From Candidatus Helarchaeota archaeon (GTDB taxonomy: Archaea; Asgardarchaeota; Lokiarchaeia; Helarchaeales; HEL-GB-A), in NCBI GenBank assembly GCA_016840125.1, contig JAEOSY010000668.1, positions 1 to 56,657 on the forward strand: a DNA stretch of 56,657 bases, read 5' to 3'. Numbering within the stretch: position 1 is the stretch's first letter; every line of letters begins with the position of its first letter. The notes beneath the pieces were generated by a model, which saw nothing but the letters and a program-made list of their open reading frames with translations, was not told the DNA's origin and did not search any database. The position numbers and the translations under genes are program-made. Below are positions 43,052-51,506 of this stretch, one piece after another.

Positions 43052-44797
43052 ATGAGTGACAAGAATCCCTGTGATTTTGATTTAGAGAAGATTGCGAATT
43101 TTGAAGAGGAGAGCGCATGGGTACGGCCAGGAAGACCATGGCTCAGAAATCGAGATAAAATGGATGTTCCCAAGAGTCTTAATTTTCCAGAAACCCTTCC
43201 AGGGGCAGCTTGTTTGTTGAAGCGGAGCGCAATCCATTTTCCGAATAACATTGCTTTTCATTATATCCCCGGGAATGAAAAATTTTCTTATTATGAAACC
43301 GATTATTTTGCCAATACATTTGCGAATGCCCTCGTCTCAAAATATGGAATAAAAAAAGGTGATGGCGTCGCAATAATGACTGGCAACAATTCAGAATATA
43401 TTTTCTCAGTGTATGGGGTGATCCAGACTGGAGGTATTTTGATTCCTGTTAACCCTCTATTAAAAAAGAAAGAGGTCACCCACATCGTTAATTCGGCAGG
43501 AAATGTGAAAGTCTTTGTTGTTGCTGATAATCTTCTAGGTACAATCAAAAGAATTAGAAAAAATGTTGATTTGGGTGAAATTATCGTAATTTCGGATAAA
43601 ACTGGTTTAGGAATGCCAACCTTTTCGGAATTACTTGATGAATATGAAGCTAAGCCACCAAAAGTGAAGTTGAATATTAAAGAGGACCTCGCAGCATTGC
43701 TTTTTACAGGGGGAACTACAGGCTTACCAAAGGGAGTGATGTTAACACACGCGAATATCATTTCAAATACACTACAATTCCTCTTCACTGGTGCTGCTGG
43801 TAGTTACACATCGTATAGAGATAATATCGATCAATTAGGAACAATGAGAACAATCACTTGCAATCCGCTCTGCCATGGAATGGGCTTTTTTATACTTAAT
43901 TCCTGTATTGCAGGAGCCATTACCTTACTAGTCGAAAGATTTGATCCCCCTAAAGTTCTGAAATTGATCGAGATGTATCGTTTAATGTCATGGTCAGGGA
44001 TTCCAGCCATGTTTAACTTTCTAATTAACCATCCAGCTTTCCAGAATGCGGATCTCTCTTCTTTAGAATTTGCTGCCTCTGGTGCGGCTCCGCTACCTCC
44101 TAAAACCGCAGAAGTTTGGCGGAAGAAAACTGGGTTGAAGGTTATGAATGCGTTTGGTTTGACAGAGGTCACGTGCATGGCAACGCTTGCTCAATGCTGG
44201 GAGGATATCAACCCCGAAAGTATTAGCTTTCCAATCATCGATACGGATGCAAAGGTTGTAGATCCGCCGGATTACATCACGGAACTCCCCCCAGGGAGCG
44301 CAGGCGAATTATTGATTCGCGGACCACAAGTCATGCAGGGGTATTGGAAGAATCAAGAGGCAACTACAAGGACGTTGATTGAAGATGACGAGGGTAATAT
44401 CTGGCTTCGGACCGGAGATATTGCGAAAATGGATGAGAATGGATTCTTTTACATTGTTGGAAGATCTAAAGAGCAGATTAAATACAAAGGTTATCGAGTA
44501 TTACCCGCAGAAGTGGAGTCAGGATTATATGAACATCCCGCAATACTTGAATGCGGTGTAATTGGACTTCCTGATGAGGTTTCAGGGGAGACTATAAAAG
44601 CTTTTATAAAGTTGAAACCTGAATATAAAGAGAAAATTACCGAGCAAGAAATAATTGATTGGGCGAAAGAGACGATGGCAGGATATAAGTGGCCGCGATT
44701 AGTCGAATTTGTTGGTTCCATTCCACGGACACCTGTGGGAAAAGTAATGCGCCGACAACTATTGGCAAAGGAAATGAAGAAAAGAGGCAAAGCCTAA
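43052..44797 (+). CDS. AMP-forming acyl-CoA synthetase (fatty-acid/aryl-acid CoA ligase)
   Basis: A 581-residue ANL-superfamily enzyme using ATP to make acyl-AMP, then acyl-CoA and PPi. Motifs: P-loop LLFTGGTTGLPKGVMLTHAN, NAFGLTEVTCMATLAQCW, and WLRTGDIAKMDENGFFYIVG. The C-terminal catalytic lysine is in TPVGKVMRRQLL. ATG 43052 follows GGTG by eight bases; a TTG two codons earlier is less likely. It is divergent from the flavodoxin gene. The sequence groups with medium/long-chain ligases, but the acid is unknown. It is clearly different from the two tandem ligases downstream. Confidence 0.92.
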   Translation: MSDKNPCDFDLEKIANFEEESAWVRPGRPWLRNRDKMDVPKSLNFPETLPGAACLLKRSAIHFPNNIAFHYIPGNEKFSYYETDYFANTFANALVSKYGIKKGDGVAIMTGNNSEYIFSVYGVIQTGGILIPVNPLLKKKEVTHIVNSAGNVKVFVVADNLLGTIKRIRKNVDLGEIIVISDKTGLGMPTFSELLDEYEAKPPKVKLNIKEDLAALLFTGGTTGLPKGVMLTHANIISNTLQFLFTGAAGSYTSYRDNIDQLGTMRTITCNPLCHGMGFFILNSCIAGAITLLVERFDPPKVLKLIEMYRLMSWSGIPAMFNFLINHPAFQNADLSSLEFAASGAAPLPPKTAEVWRKKTGLKVMNAFGLTEVTCMATLAQCWEDINPESISFPIIDTDAKVVDPPDYITELPPGSAGELLIRGPQVMQGYWKNQEATTRTLIEDDEGNIWLRTGDIAKMDENGFFYIVGRSKEQIKYKGYRVLPAEVESGLYEHPAILECGVIGLPDEVSGETIKAFIKLKPEYKEKITEQEIIDWAKETMAGYKWPRLVEFVGSIPRTPVGKVMRRQLLAKEMKKRGKA

Positions 44798-44974
44798 TCC
44801 AAGATGTCCTCTACAAAAATCGAATTTTAGAAAGATTGACATATAGTGTGCCATGTCAGGATTGATTTCTGGTTAATTTCGGGTGAAGGAGGAGGTAAAT
44901 TCGTTCCTAAAAAACCAATCACCCCGCTCACAAGCACTGATGTCATTTTATTCACTTTTGATGTTAGAATGTTA

Positions 44975-44985
44975 TTTTTATAAAT
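44975..44985 (+). promoter_or_regulatory. Archaeal TATA box of the first tandem ligase
   Basis: TTTTTATAAAT lies 51 bases upstream of the ATG at 45036. The surrounding ATGTTATTTTTATAAAT is identical to the promoter of the paralogue at 46859-46869. The position fits an archaeal TATA box with transcription starting about 25 bases downstream. Confidence 0.65.
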
Positions 44986-45035
44986 GTGAAGTTAAGATAT
45001 ATCATTTACCAAAAAAAAAGTTTCAGGGATAAAAA

Positions 45036-46742
45036 ATGACGATATTTGATGAAAAAATATGGACGAAGTCGTATGATGATCATGTGAAAGCAAGTTTAGA
45101 CTATTCTAAAGAACCATTAGGGAAAATTTTGGATAAAGCTATGCAAAAGTACCCCGACAAACCAGCTTGTTGGCTTATGAAGAGGGAAATGCCCTATCAG
45201 GAATTGAGAGACATGACGCATCGATTTGCAACATTTTTACAAAAAAATGGGCTTGAAAAAGGTGATCGGGTGGCTATTTGTTTAGCAAATTGTCCCCAAT
45301 ATCTAGCTGCCCAATTTGGTACGCTATTAGCAGGTGGAGTCGCCTCGGGGTGTTCGCCCCTCTTGAGTGCTGACGAAATTGCATACCAGTTGAAGGATAG
45401 TGAGGCAAAGTTTCTCATCACCTTAGATGCGGTATATGCTAAAATATTAATGAAGAAGAAAGTTCTGGAGAAAGTGCCAAATCTCAAGGTTATCGTAACA
45501 ACAAATATATCAGAATACATGGGACTCTCGAAACTTCTTGTGATAATTGGGAAATTGATTGGGAAAATTCCGAAAGGTAAAGTTAAACCCTATCCTGGAA
45601 AACAGATATTTGATTTTAAAACAGACATAGTAAATATACCAATCGATGTGAAAGACGTATCTATTGATGTAAATAAGGATCTAGCATTTCTCCAATACAC
45701 CGGCGGAACGACTGGGCGCCCGAAGGGAACGGAACTTACGCATGCAAATATTATTTCAAATCTTACCCAGATTATGACGTGGCTTGATCTTGTACCTGGT
45801 GAAGAAGTTTGTGAATCGGCATTTCCTTTGTTTCATTTGGCAGGCTTAATTTTTGCCCATCTTGTCGTTTGGGGGTCACACTCTCAAGTATTAATTCCTA
45901 ATCCAAGAGATACGAGTCATTTTATTGCTGACTGGATTGAACACAAGCCGACTCTTATTCTAAACGTTCCGACACTATATGTAATGCTTATGAATAATTC
46001 TAAGAGCACTAAAATTCCTAAAGATGTCCTAGATACTGTCAAAATATATGGTTCGGGAGCTGCACCCTTTCCAGCTGAAACAATCAGAGACTTTGAGAAA
46101 CATTTTCAAGCTGAAAATAAGGTGATGGAAGTATATGGTATGACGGAAACCAGTCCTATTATAAGCATGAATCCTAAATACGGGACAAAAAAGATTGGGA
46201 CCGTTGGGCTTCCAGTTTCAAATACAGAACTTAGATTGGTAAATTTAGACACAGGTGCGCAAGTCGAACTTGGAGAACCCGGAGAAATAATACTTCAAGG
46301 ACCACAGGTTACTCGCGGTTATTATAAAAAGCCGGAAGCAAACGCAAAAACGATTATCGATGGTTGGTTACACACTGGGGATGTTGGAGTCATGGATGAA
46401 GATGGTTATATCAAAATCGTGGACCGAACGAAAGATATGTTGATCGTCAGTGGATTCAAAGTATATAGTGTACATGTTGAAGATGTAATGGCAAAACATC
46501 CAGATATTGAACTTATTGCCATTATTGGACTGAAGGATCCTAAACGCCCCGGTAGTGAAATCGTTAAAGCAGTGGTACAATTAAAAGATGGTGTCAAATT
46601 AACCGACGCTTTAAAAGACGATATCAAAGAATATGCCAATAAAAGCCTCTCCAAATATGAAAACCCAAAAGTCTGGGAATTTCGTGAAGAACTCCCAACA
46701 ACGCTCGTAGGAAAAGTACTAAAACGAGAACTTCGTGAATAA
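45036..46742 (+). CDS. AMP-forming acyl-CoA synthetase, tandem copy A
   Basis: A 568-residue ANL-superfamily ligase. Adenylation motifs are LQYTGGTTGRPKGTELTHAN, VYGMTETSPIISMNP and WLHTGDVGVMDEDGYIKIVD, with the C-terminal lysine in TTLVGKVLKREL. The product would be an acyl-CoA, with PPi removed by the membrane pyrophosphatase. It is about 75-80 percent similar to copy B by eye, with nucleotide-level near-identity in one 71-base patch (45519-45589 against 47398-47468). It has its own TATA box and ribosome site (CAGGGAT), so the two genes are transcribed separately despite lying 172 bases apart. Confidence 0.93.
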   Translation: MTIFDEKIWTKSYDDHVKASLDYSKEPLGKILDKAMQKYPDKPACWLMKREMPYQELRDMTHRFATFLQKNGLEKGDRVAICLANCPQYLAAQFGTLLAGGVASGCSPLLSADEIAYQLKDSEAKFLITLDAVYAKILMKKKVLEKVPNLKVIVTTNISEYMGLSKLLVIIGKLIGKIPKGKVKPYPGKQIFDFKTDIVNIPIDVKDVSIDVNKDLAFLQYTGGTTGRPKGTELTHANIISNLTQIMTWLDLVPGEEVCESAFPLFHLAGLIFAHLVVWGSHSQVLIPNPRDTSHFIADWIEHKPTLILNVPTLYVMLMNNSKSTKIPKDVLDTVKIYGSGAAPFPAETIRDFEKHFQAENKVMEVYGMTETSPIISMNPKYGTKKIGTVGLPVSNTELRLVNLDTGAQVELGEPGEIILQGPQVTRGYYKKPEANAKTIIDGWLHTGDVGVMDEDGYIKIVDRTKDMLIVSGFKVYSVHVEDVMAKHPDIELIAIIGLKDPKRPGSEIVKAVVQLKDGVKLTDALKDDIKEYANKSLSKYENPKVWEFREELPTTLVGKVLKRELRE

Positions 46743-46858
46743 CTGAAATAACAATCTCTTTCTTTTTTTCATACTATTTTTTTACTATTTGAGATTCCAA
46801 GTTCAATTAGATCCTGTAAATTCCTTACGAAGTTGTCCTTCCTATAGGATAAATGTTA

Positions 46859-46869
46859 TTTTTATAAAT
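46859..46869 (+). promoter_or_regulatory. Archaeal TATA box of the second tandem ligase
   Basis: TTTTTATAAAT lies 46 bases before the ATG at 46915, in the same 17-base context as the promoter of copy A (44969-44985). GAAGGTC serves as ribosome site. The conserved element shows that the promoter was duplicated together with the gene. Confidence 0.65.
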
Positions 46870-46914
46870 CTCAAGATTCATTGTATCCCTTACAACTATT
46901 GAAGGTCATTAAAA

Positions 46915-48627
46915 ATGTCAATTTATGATGAAAAAATTTGGATAAAATCATACGATGAGCATGTAAAGAAGAGTATTGAATATAAAACAGAATCAATTGG
47001 GAAGATTTTTGATGATGCGATGGGGAAGTACCCAGATAACGTTGCATGTTGGATGATGAAACGTGAAATTAAATATGAAGAATTGCGAGAGATGGTGAGG
47101 AAGTTTGCTACTTTCTTACAACAAAATGGGTTGAAAAAAGGTGATAGGGTAGCAATTAATCTACCCAATTGTCCTCAATATATGGTCGCCCATTTCGGAA
47201 CGCTATTAGCTGGTGGCGCATCCTCGGGCTGTTCGCCTCTTTTAAGTGCAGATGAAATTGCCTACCAAATAAATGACAGTGAGTCCAAATTTCTTGTTAC
47301 GCTAGACGCAGTGTACCAAAAAGTCTTGAAGAAAGAGGGTGTATTAGATAAAGTTCCTAAACTGGAAACAATAATTGCGACGAATGTCTCAGAATATATG
47401 GGCCTCTCGAAACTTCTCGTGATAATTGGGAAATTGATTGGGAAAATTCCGAAAGGAAAGGTTAAACCACACCAGGGGAAGAACGTGGTTCAATTTAAAG
47501 ATGTAATGTTAACGCAACCTGATGTCAAAGAAGTAACAATAAATACAAAGAATGACCTGGCGCTTCTCCAGTATACGGGGGGCACAACAGGCCGTCCCAA
47601 AGGTACAGAAATCACACATCATAACCTTATTTCCAATCTAATGCATTCGATTAATTGGTTGGACCTTAAATCAGAGGAAGTCTACATGTCTGCGTTCCCC
47701 TTATTTCATGCAGCAGGTATGACATTCTGTCATGTTGCAGTTTGGCTTAGTAATTCCCAAGTTCTCATTGTTAATCCAAGGGATACTGATCATTTTATTG
47801 AAAGTTGGATTGATAAGGCGCCCACCGGTATTTGTAATGTGCCCACCTTATATCTCATGCTGATGAACAATGAGAAACACAAAAAAATTTCCCAATCGCT
47901 ATTGGAGAAAATAAACTTCTTTGTCTCATCAGCAGCACCTTTTCCCGCCGAGTCAATTAAGGAATTTGAAGAGGAATTCAATGCGCAAAAGAAAGTCTGC
48001 GAGCTTTATGGGATGACTGAAACCTCACCACTTTTGACAATGAATCCGTGCTATGGGGAAAAGAAAATCGGAACGGTTGGATTACCGATACCCAATACCG
48101 AGATACGGCTAGTAGACGTAGATTCTGGGGAACCTGTAGAACTTGGTCAACCCGGGGAGATTATTTGTAAAGGTCCGCAGGTTACAAGGGGTTATTATAA
48201 GAAACCAGAAGCTACCGCTAGAACTATCGTAGATGGCTGGCTACATACAGGAGATGTCGGAGTCATGGATGAAGACGGGTATATCAAAATCGTAGATCGC
48301 ACCAAAGACATGTTAATTGTAAGTGGTTTTAAAGTATATAGCGTGCATGTTGAAGATGTTCTAACTAAACATCCTGATGTTGAGATTGCTGCGATTATCG
48401 GTCTAAAAGATCCCAAACGCCCGGGTAGTGAAATAGTGAAAGCGTATATTACATTGAAAGAAGGTGTTGAAGCAACTGCAGAATTGATGGAAAGTATCAA
48501 GAAGTATGCGGCTGATAACCTTTCCAAATATGAAAATCCGAAGCAATGGGAATTTCGGGATGAACTACCATTAACCTTAGTAGGAAAAGTATTGAAAAAA
48601 GAATTAAGAGAAGAAGCAAATAAATAA
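46915..48627 (+). CDS. AMP-forming acyl-CoA synthetase, tandem copy B
   Basis: A 570-residue paralogue of copy A with the same motifs: LQYTGGTTGRPKGTEITHHN, LYGMTETSPLLTMNP, WLHTGDVGVMDEDGYIKIVD and TLVGKVLKKELREE. Differences concentrate in the acid-binding half (for example FPLFHAAGMTFCHVAVWLS here against FPLFHLAGLIFAHLVVWGS in A), so the two may prefer different acids. The 3' end runs within seven bases of the convergent ADP-forming synthetase gene, with a T-rich run after the stop that could terminate both transcripts. Confidence 0.93.
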   Translation: MSIYDEKIWIKSYDEHVKKSIEYKTESIGKIFDDAMGKYPDNVACWMMKREIKYEELREMVRKFATFLQQNGLKKGDRVAINLPNCPQYMVAHFGTLLAGGASSGCSPLLSADEIAYQINDSESKFLVTLDAVYQKVLKKEGVLDKVPKLETIIATNVSEYMGLSKLLVIIGKLIGKIPKGKVKPHQGKNVVQFKDVMLTQPDVKEVTINTKNDLALLQYTGGTTGRPKGTEITHHNLISNLMHSINWLDLKSEEVYMSAFPLFHAAGMTFCHVAVWLSNSQVLIVNPRDTDHFIESWIDKAPTGICNVPTLYLMLMNNEKHKKISQSLLEKINFFVSSAAPFPAESIKEFEEEFNAQKKVCELYGMTETSPLLTMNPCYGEKKIGTVGLPIPNTEIRLVDVDSGEPVELGQPGEIICKGPQVTRGYYKKPEATARTIVDGWLHTGDVGVMDEDGYIKIVDRTKDMLIVSGFKVYSVHVEDVLTKHPDVEIAAIIGLKDPKRPGSEIVKAYITLKEGVEATAELMESIKKYAADNLSKYENPKQWEFRDELPLTLVGKVLKKELREEANK

Positions 48628-48634
48628 AATTCTT

Positions 48635-50098
48635 TTATTTTTTTTGATTAACTGAAGTATTTTTCTCTTGGTTAAAAACAAACTTTTGATACTTGAAGAG
48701 TTTAGAAATAACATTAGCCGCGCGTTCCATGGACGGGTAATGTGGGATTTGAAGGGAAATTAATCCATCAATGAATTCTTTTCTCAATCGGGTGATTTCG
48801 GGGTCGGTGACCACAAGATTAGGTAGGATACAGATAAAAGGTTTATTGGATTTCTTTTTCGCTCTTTTGATATTTCGGAGGAAAACTTTACCTAAGGATC
48901 GAGATTTAAAGCGAAGAATCATTGGGGGAAGTCGTTCAGTCATGAAATAGAAAAAGACTATATCTACATTCGGATCTTGTGAAATGTAGGTTAAAATCTT
49001 TGCAAATACAACAGGAAGCCATCCGGAGACCCCAAGATCCGCTGGATTACGGGTATTGGTATTGACTTCTTGGATTTGTTCTTGGATTTTCGCCCGAGTC
49101 TCCTTTGCGAACTCTGGGATTCTTAAACCGTTCCTTGCCGCTTCATCGGTCATTTCCACGCAGGAACCCCCACCTGGAACAGTAATCCCAATGTTCAATC
49201 CTAGCTTTTTGTTTGAAAGAAATAGTGCCCCTAATGTTAGATCCGCCAATTCTTCGAGTGAATTGGCGATTATTCCACCGTTCTGCTGGATTGCCGATTT
49301 GTATATAGAGTAGCTCGAGCTTATTGCGCCGGTATGAGAGGCTGCAGCAATGCTTCCTTCTTGAGTTTCCCCCCCTTTCCAAAAGATTATGGGTTTGTTC
49401 CAAGAAGTTTCATGAAGTGTTTTAAAAAAAGCTGGAGAGTTCTTTATACTCTCTAAATAACAAGTAATGACTTTAATTCCATCGTCTTGAGCAAAATAGC
49501 TGATGAAATCTTGGATAGTTAAATCACATTGATTTCCAATGCTGACCACTTTATTGAATGTAAATCCCCTATCAGTGCCAAAAAGATAAAAGGAGCCTGT
49601 ATGCCCTCCTGATTGGGAGATGTATCCGACTTCCCCTTCGCGTTCAGGGATGTCAAGTATTTCAGTAATAGTATTTCGACTTTTCTGGCAATAAATTCCC
49701 AAACAATTTGGTCCTACTATACGCGGTCCATTAGCATTGCGAAGGGACTCCTTTTCTAATGCTCTCCCTTGTTCGGTCCCTAACTCAGAGAAGCCAGAAG
49801 AAAAGATTGTGATAAACTTTACACCTTTTTGGCTGCATTCCTTCACAATTTGTGGGACATCCTTTGCCGGAACCCCAACTATGGCATAATCAATTTCTGT
49901 AGGAACATCCAAGATACTTGGATATGCATCTTCGTCAAACATAACTTTTGTTCTTCTTTTATTAATGGAATAAATCGGATTCGGAAAGTTAACGGCACGT
50001 AAAGCGTAGAGGTGAGCAGTGACACCTTTAATTGGCACATCACTCACTCCTACAAGTGCTACATTTCTGGGATGGAATAATCTATCGAGATCAACCAT
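48635..50098 (-). CDS. ADP-forming acyl-CoA synthetase, alpha-subunit type, copy 2
   Basis: A 487-residue homologue of the protein at 38248-39711. It has NVALVGVSDVPIKGVTAHLY, DYAIVGVPAKDVPQIVKECS, GEVGYISQSGGHTGSFYLFG and WKGGETQEGSIAAASHTGAI with the phospho-His. Gly-rich ITVPGGGSCVEMTDEAARNG follows. As in copy 1, no ATP-grasp domain is fused or adjacent. Such split proteins need a beta subunit for nucleotide phosphorylation; without one the function may be acyl-CoA transfer or hydrolysis-like, or the beta subunit is elsewhere. ATG at 50098 follows GATC-rich sequence with no strong ribosome site. Confidence 0.85.
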   Translation of the reverse strand: MVDLDRLFHPRNVALVGVSDVPIKGVTAHLYALRAVNFPNPIYSINKRRTKVMFDEDAYPSILDVPTEIDYAIVGVPAKDVPQIVKECSQKGVKFITIFSSGFSELGTEQGRALEKESLRNANGPRIVGPNCLGIYCQKSRNTITEILDIPEREGEVGYISQSGGHTGSFYLFGTDRGFTFNKVVSIGNQCDLTIQDFISYFAQDDGIKVITCYLESIKNSPAFFKTLHETSWNKPIIFWKGGETQEGSIAAASHTGAISSSYSIYKSAIQQNGGIIANSLEELADLTLGALFLSNKKLGLNIGITVPGGGSCVEMTDEAARNGLRIPEFAKETRAKIQEQIQEVNTNTRNPADLGVSGWLPVVFAKILTYISQDPNVDIVFFYFMTERLPPMILRFKSRSLGKVFLRNIKRAKKKSNKPFICILPNLVVTDPEITRLRKEFIDGLISLQIPHYPSMERAANVISKLFKYQKFVFNQEKNTSVNQKK

Positions 50099-50141
50099 AA
50101 GATCACAAATCGGGTGCTAAACAACGATTAAACAGGATTAT

Positions 50142-50237
50142 ATGAATTTTATTCTCATAAACAGAAAAGGAGTTTTAATCACGGATAGAGCGCTAGAATT
50201 ATATGAATACTGGGAAAAAAAAAGGGAATTATATTAA
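50142..50237 (+). CDS. Possible very small protein (31 residues)
   Basis: An ATG at 50142 opens a 31-codon frame, beginning MNFILINRKGVLITDRALEL and ending EYWEKKRELY, in the gap between two minus-strand genes. The composition looks like coding sequence and a weak ACAGGAT lies upstream. The last bases overlap the end of the gene at 50234. It may be a real micro-protein, a gene fragment or chance. Confidence 0.22.
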   Translation: MNFILINRKGVLITDRALELYEYWEKKRELY

Positions 50238-51355
50238 ACAAAATTTGATATGAGTTTTCCGAGTTTAGACTTAGATTCACGGTGTTTGAATCCTGAGACC
50301 CACAGCATGATTAGCCAAGTTACTGTTAATCCCATGAATGCCGTCAGGTGAGGGACGTATGAGTCGCCAGTGACCAGTGTTATTGTGAAGACGTATGCCA
50401 CCTCAAGAAATGCGGGAATAACATATTTTAGATGGATTTTTCTCCACAGACAAAAGATGACATAAATTCCAACGATGCCCAAATGCAAGTATAGATTCCC
50501 ACTACGCCCAAGGGGAGCATAGTACCAGATATCGATGAAGAAGTCCACGAGAATTGTCACCCCAGCCATTGCCACCAAGAAGGTGGTTTCAATAGTTAAA
50601 TCCAGTTCTTCTTTTTTCTTGAAATGTAGATATGCGAATACGATACAGGGCATCCCAATGTTTACTGCGATAACCCACGGGATACCTGTCAGGCGGTTGC
50701 GAGAAATATCGTAGTTTGTATTCACCAATTTCAGAGTAGTTAAACCATTGCCATCTCCGATGTTTAAAATGAATAGCATCCCGCAAGTGAAGTCCATCTC
50801 GCCTGTCGCAATGAGCCCATTGCCTGCATCCCGGACTTCGAAGATCAAGGAAAATTGAGCTCCATGAAGTGGACCTTCCTCAGGCCAATAAGTAGACTTA
50901 CCGGTTATGGTTAGGTTGTAAGCTGTGTTTATTGCTCCTAGAATGCCGATGTTGTCCCAAATACTGAAAACCCTGCCAATTTGATCCGTCGTTTCACTCC
51001 CAGTACTCCCTGTGACCACGATATGCACCCAAAAGATCGAATAGTTATTTGTGGTAACTGTATTATCGATGAATCTTCCATCGGGGGTTACATTGTAGAG
51101 ATACGTAGTCGTGCCTAAGGTAATGTTCGCTTGAGCATGGGTTGCATTGACCGGGATGGCATCGAAGGCTAGGTTTGTCAGATGAGTACCGTTATAAAAT
51201 CGAAAATCAGAGGTCGTTGCAGAATCGAAGTAAAGAGGGTCGTGAAGATTAGTGTCCAAATTTAAAACACGAGCCATAACAATTGCAGTTACTGGAATAA
51301 CACCCATTACTATTAGGATGATTAAGATAAGAAGTCTTCTTTTTGTAGTATGCAT
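50234..51355 (-). CDS. Secreted-domain plus multi-TM membrane protein, unknown
   Basis: A 373-residue protein. A lysine/arginine-led hydrophobic N-terminus (RRLLILIILIVMGVIPVTAI) acts as signal anchor. Residues ~30-215 are extracellular, beta-rich and dense in N-x-S/T sequons (for example NGTH, NATH, NITL, NVT). The last ~140 residues hold about six membrane segments (IPWVIAVNIGMPCIVFAYLH, FLVAMAGVTILVDFFIDIWY). No family is recognised. It is the reverse of a typical sensor, with the loop domain before the membrane bundle. Single gene; the start overlaps an A/T-rich promoter region shared with the aldehyde oxidoreductase on the other strand. Confidence 0.6.
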   Translation of the reverse strand: MHTTKRRLLILIILIVMGVIPVTAIVMARVLNLDTNLHDPLYFDSATTSDFRFYNGTHLTNLAFDAIPVNATHAQANITLGTTTYLYNVTPDGRFIDNTVTTNNYSIFWVHIVVTGSTGSETTDQIGRVFSIWDNIGILGAINTAYNLTITGKSTYWPEEGPLHGAQFSLIFEVRDAGNGLIATGEMDFTCGMLFILNIGDGNGLTTLKLVNTNYDISRNRLTGIPWVIAVNIGMPCIVFAYLHFKKKEELDLTIETTFLVAMAGVTILVDFFIDIWYYAPLGRSGNLYLHLGIVGIYVIFCLWRKIHLKYVIPAFLEVAYVFTITLVTGDSYVPHLTAFMGLTVTWLIMLWVSGFKHRESKSKLGKLISNFV

Positions 51356-51506
51356 TTTTTTTTACCTTTTCTTAACCCAATTTATTATTAACTTTAATAT
51401 TGTCTGATACGAATTGTCATAAATATATACTGTCTCGGAAAAAAGATAATTAGCCTCAATTGTAAATGTGAAAATAGGTACTAAAAGTGGATAGAAGGTC
51501 AGCAGT

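Noticed and set aside
44798..45035. Coding-like fragment with GEGGGKFVPKKP in the gap before the first tandem ligase
   Set aside because: The frame has no start or ribosome site and ends within the promoter. I see no homologue, so I treat it as intergenic.
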